A DNA stretch of 8,519 nt, from positions 1 through 8,519 of the forward strand of contig CAMKFY010000038.1 of NCBI GenBank assembly GCA_946411985.1, written 5' to 3'. Numbering within the stretch: the stretch's first letter is position 1; every line of letters begins with the position of its first letter. The translations under genes were made by a program, and so were the position numbers. A model generated the notes under the pieces. That model was not told the DNA's origin, searched no databases, and saw only the letters and a list, made by a program, of their open reading frames with translations. The DNA is from an uncultured Clostridiaceae bacterium (GTDB taxonomy: Bacteria; Bacillota; Clostridia; Oscillospirales; Ruminococcaceae). Positions 6,195-8,519 of the stretch are shown piece after piece.

Positions 6195-8105
6195 ATGGAT
6201 TTAACAAGGTGGAAATTCAGAAGTAGTGATAGCGTTTTACAAAGCAAGCTGCAAAAGCAATATTCAATTTCAAACATTACGGCCAAAGTGCTTGCTTCTA
6301 GAGTTAAAGATGGAGATTTTACATTAGAGTGTTTTATATATAACAACGTAGAGCCTTTTAATTGTTTAAAAGATATAGAAAAAGCCGCTTCGTATATTAA
6401 TAAGGCTATTAGCGCAGGCAAGAAGATTGCTGTGTTTGGAGATTATGATTGTGACGGCATTTGTGCATGCGTTATATTATATAAATATTTTAAATATAAA
6501 GGAGTAGATGTTGTTCCATATATTCCAGAACGAAGTGGTGGCTATGGCCTTAATTTTAAAGCTATAGATTTTCTAAAAAGCGAGGGCGTGGAGTTAATAA
6601 TAACTGTAGATACTGCTATTGTGGCTTTTGATGAAGCTTTGTATGCTAACAGTTTGGGAATAAAACTCATAATAACAGATCACCATATAGTAGCAGATAG
6701 TTTGCCTAAAGCATTAGCAGTGGTAGACCCTAAAAGAGAAGATGATAGTAGTTGCTTTAAAGATATATGTGGTGCTTATTTGGCGTTTAAGCTTGTAGCA
6801 GCAGTTGAAAATAAGCCTTGTGATAGTATATTGAAGCATTATTGTGACCTTTTGGCTATAGCTACTGTGGCAGATGTTATGCCACTGGTTGGCGAGAATA
6901 GAACTATTGTTAAAAAAGGAGTTTTTTATATTAAAAATACCACAAACATTGGGTTAAGAGAGCTTTTAAAGCTTTGCTATTTATATGAAACCGATATTTT
7001 TTCTAGCGATATAGCTTTTAAAATATGCCCTATGTTAAACGCTACTGGTCGGCTTAACAATGCTAGGCTTTCTTTTGAACTTTTAGTTTGCAACAGCAAA
7101 GAAGAGGCTAAAGTTTTGGCACAAAAGGTGAATAGTTATAATATTAAAAGGAGAAATATACAAGATGTTATGGTGCGAGAAGCTGTAGATATGGTGTTAA
7201 AAGATGAGTTGTTTTTATATTCTAATGTTATTGTTGTGCGGGGCAATAATTGGGAAGTTGGGCTAATTGGCATTTTAGCAGCACGGCTTATGCGTATATT
7301 TAAAAAGCCGGCTTTTGTTTTGGCTAAGGATGGCGAATTGTTAAAAGGCTCTGCGCGCTCTTTTGAAGGGTTTTCTATATATGATGCATTAAAACATTTA
7401 AGCAGATATTTCACGCAATGGGGCGGGCATGTTAGTGCTGGTGGTTTTACCTTGAAAGAGTTAAATTTTTTGGAGTTTAAAGAGGCGCTTCATAGCTTTT
7501 CGTTAAAAAAAATGCCAGATATTTTAACATTGAAAATAGATTGCGAAATAAACCCTGTAGATGTAGATATTAATGTTGTTAAAGATTTATATAAATTGGC
7601 GCCTTTTGGGTGTGGCAATAAAGAGCCTATATTTTTAATAAGGAAAGCGTTGTTAAAAGAAATATTGGTTGTTGGGTTTAATAAAAAGCATTTGAAGCTA
7701 GTGTTTGAATTGGAAAACTTTGAATTTAAAGTTTTGCTTTTTAATTTCGTTCGTGAACATTTCTATTTTAAGTTAGGCTCAAAATTAGATATTTTGGTTA
7801 ATGTTATATATAATAAATTTAAAGGGAAAGATGATTTTTATTTTCAAATGGTAGATGTTCGGCCTTCTAATTTAAAGCAGGAAGATATAATAAAAGATTT
7901 TGAGCTATTTAGAAATATTATACGCGGCGTTAAAGATGTTGAAGTGGTAGATAGTTTTAAGCGCCGTGAATTTAAATATGTTTATAATATATTTAAAAAG
8001 ATAAAGGTTTTTTATGGCAACGCTTATAGTTTATATTTAATTTTGCATGATAAAGGGCTTAGCTATTTTAAGTTATATGTTATAATACAGGTGTTTATTA
8101 TGTAA
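6195..8105 (+). CDS. recJ: Single-stranded-DNA-specific exonuclease RecJ, C-terminally shortened
   Basis: RecJ degrades single-stranded DNA 5' to 3' in recombinational and mismatch repair, using two metal ions. The 636-residue product carries the DHH phosphoesterase motifs DYDCDG (83-88), TVDTAI (137-142), TDHH (161-164) and ADVMPL (226-231). LNATGRLNNA (281-290) follows, then the DHHA1 part with GSARS (385-389) and QWGGH..AGG (408-417), then the OB-like domain (about 445-555) and the helical C-terminal part. The catalytic Asp and His residues are present. Two small departures from the commonest pattern: VDTAI instead of VDxGI, and WEVG (353-356) where WHxG is usual. The ATG has AGGTGGAG at 6182-6189 five nt upstream, behind its own promoter. 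The frame ends at TAA 8103-8105, but the next 35 codons in the same frame still look like the family C-terminus (see 8103-8213), so the protein has probably lost about 36 residues. It is likely still active, since the nuclease core is whole. Confidence 0.95.
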   Translation: MDLTRWKFRSSDSVLQSKLQKQYSISNITAKVLASRVKDGDFTLECFIYNNVEPFNCLKDIEKAASYINKAISAGKKIAVFGDYDCDGICACVILYKYFKYKGVDVVPYIPERSGGYGLNFKAIDFLKSEGVELIITVDTAIVAFDEALYANSLGIKLIITDHHIVADSLPKALAVVDPKREDDSSCFKDICGAYLAFKLVAAVENKPCDSILKHYCDLLAIATVADVMPLVGENRTIVKKGVFYIKNTTNIGLRELLKLCYLYETDIFSSDIAFKICPMLNATGRLNNARLSFELLVCNSKEEAKVLAQKVNSYNIKRRNIQDVMVREAVDMVLKDELFLYSNVIVVRGNNWEVGLIGILAARLMRIFKKPAFVLAKDGELLKGSARSFEGFSIYDALKHLSRYFTQWGGHVSAGGFTLKELNFLEFKEALHSFSLKKMPDILTLKIDCEINPVDVDINVVKDLYKLAPFGCGNKEPIFLIRKALLKEILVVGFNKKHLKLVFELENFEFKVLLFNFVREHFYFKLGSKLDILVNVIYNKFKGKDDFYFQMVDVRPSNLKQEDIIKDFELFRNIIRGVKDVEVVDSFKRREFKYVYNIFKKIKVFYGNAYSLYLILHDKGLSYFKLYVIIQVFIM

Positions 8106-8166
8106 GGCATATTAGAAGTAAAAAATAGTGCAATTTATTTTGTGCAAATACATAATAAAATAGATT
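8066..8166 (+). repeat. Direct repeat, copy 1 (recJ 3' end)
   Basis: 101 bp repeated at 8419-8519, offset by 353 bp, with one difference (A8111 versus G8464). It covers the last codons of recJ, the premature TAA and part of the lost C-terminus. Confidence 0.97.
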
Positions 8167-8213
8167 TGAATAATAACTATATATTAAAGAATTATTTTGG
8201 AGCTTTAGATTAA
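8103..8213 (+). pseudogene. Untranslated remnant of the recJ C-terminus after an in-frame TAA
   Basis: Past the TAA at 8103-8105 the recJ frame stays open for 35 codons to a TAA at 8211-8213. It reads GILEVKNSAIYFVQ, then HNKIDLNNNYILKNYF. RecJ proteins normally end with an F-x-x-L-G-I/L-hydrophobic segment followed by a K-V/I-D-L-x-x-S-type stretch. The stop sits exactly where Leu is expected (VFIM-stop-GILE), so a single TTA to TAA change explains it. The full protein would be about 672 residues. Confidence 0.65.
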
Positions 8214-8222
8214 AGTGTAGTG

Positions 8223-8294
8223 TTTATTAAAGCCTACAATTTGTTTTGCGTTGCTAGTTAGGTTTTTATTTTTGCGTAGTGTTAAATATGTTGT
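8223..8294 (+). repeat. Dispersed repeat, copy B (diverged tRNA-Arg flank after recJ)
   Basis: Diverged copy of 5071-5148. It begins 10 bp after the ancestral recJ stop. It differs from copy A by two small gaps and mostly by transitions toward A/T. Compared with copy A, about 46 bp (8295-8340) are then inserted before the tRNA-like sequence. Confidence 0.65.
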
Positions 8295-8340
8295 AATTAT
8301 ATTTGTGTATATGGCTCTATGTTTGCATATTTTTTAGATT

Positions 8341-8384
8341 GTTTTTGTAGTTCAGCATGGTATAGCGGTTTGCTTTTTTAGGCA
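8341..8384 (+). pseudogene. Decayed tRNA-Arg-like sequence
   Basis: GTTTTTGTAGTTCAG... aligns with the start of tRNA-Arg at 5159: 20 of the first 27 bases agree, and the order acceptor strand, D arm and anticodon stem is kept. Most differences are C to T. A TTTTTTAG stretch replaces the anticodon loop. A T-loop-like TTTAAAC follows at 8391-8397, but no 3' acceptor strand matches GTTTTTG and no CCA end exists, so it cannot be a working tRNA. It lies at the same relative place as the tRNA does in copy A. Confidence 0.55.
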
Positions 8385-8418
8385 ATGATGTTTAAACTAT
8401 CTTGCCTTATGAGGTTAG

Positions 8419-8519
8419 TTTTAAGTTATATGTTATAATACAGGTGTTTATTATGTAAGGCATGTTAGAAGTAAAAAATAGTGCAATTTATTTTGTGCAA
8501 ATACATAATAAAATAGATT
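8419..8519 (+). repeat. Direct repeat, copy 2 (recJ 3' end), reaching the window edge
   Basis: Second copy of 8066-8166, including the premature TAA. The first 45 bases and the last 55 match exactly, around one mismatch at 8464. The left border is near the decayed tRNA; 8370-8418 also resembles recJ weakly (a GGTTTTTTATGGCAA-like string and TTAG), so the duplicated tract may once have been longer. It runs to the last base, so its right border is unknown. Confidence 0.95.

Noticed and set aside
8341..8410. A functional tRNA with anticodon TTT
   Set aside because: The anticodon loop is irregular, the T stem has a mismatch, no 3' acceptor strand pairs with GTTTTTG and there is no CCA.
8066..8519. 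Pure assembler k-mer overlap at a contig end
   Set aside because: Not excluded, but the internal A/G difference between the copies argues against an exact overlap artefact, so it is reported as a finding with a read-based check.
1..8519. CRISPR array, transposase, prophage or toxin-antitoxin pair
   Set aside because: No regularly spaced repeats and no reading frame with the motifs of these systems were seen on either strand.

Overview
The window reads as a piece of the chromosome of a very AT-rich (roughly 30% G+C by eye) Gram-positive-type bacterium, most likely an uncultured member of the Clostridia. The reasons are AGGAGG-type ribosome binding sites, TTG/GTG starts, many TTGNNN/TATAAT promoters with an extended TGn -10, CCA-encoding tRNA genes, and clostridial-looking AGCS transporter and RecJ proteins. 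Species assignment is not possible from the sequence alone. No phage, IS transposase, CRISPR array or plasmid gene is visible.

Layout. Positions 1-211 (minus) hold the first 70 codons of a PotA-like ABC ATPase that runs off the left edge. A 454-bp AT-rich divergent region follows, with one promoter for each direction. A tightly coupled pair comes next: a HpcH/HpaI (citrate-lyase-like) TIM-barrel aldolase family protein (666-1442) and a multi-pass GT-C-type membrane glycosyltransferase with an extracytoplasmic beta domain (1455-3374, TTG start). Together they suggest cell-surface polysaccharide or glycolipid synthesis. An AGCS-family sodium:alanine/glycine symporter (3480-4850) follows. A very good promoter then drives a 260-nt structured leader and tRNA-Arg(CCT) (5159-5235). 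Between tRNA-Arg and the convergent tRNA-Leu(CAA) (5900-5985, minus) lie 664 bp with no credible protein but a run of adjacent inverted repeats. Divergent promoters then serve tRNA-Leu and recJ (6195-8105).

The right end is the most unusual part. The recJ reading frame is stopped by a TAA, yet the same frame continues for 35 codons that still look like the conserved RecJ C-terminus. After that come a diverged copy of the tRNA-Arg upstream flank, a decayed tRNA-Arg-like sequence, and a second, nearly identical copy of the recJ 3' end that reaches the last base of the window. This points to duplication and decay around recJ and the tRNA-Arg locus.

How the parts relate: the first two plus-strand genes are probably one transcript acting in envelope glycan synthesis. 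The ABC ATPase and the symporter are nutrient transport. RecJ is DNA repair. The tRNA block sits between them. The candidate structured RNAs and the duplicated right end are the parts that ordinary annotation would miss.
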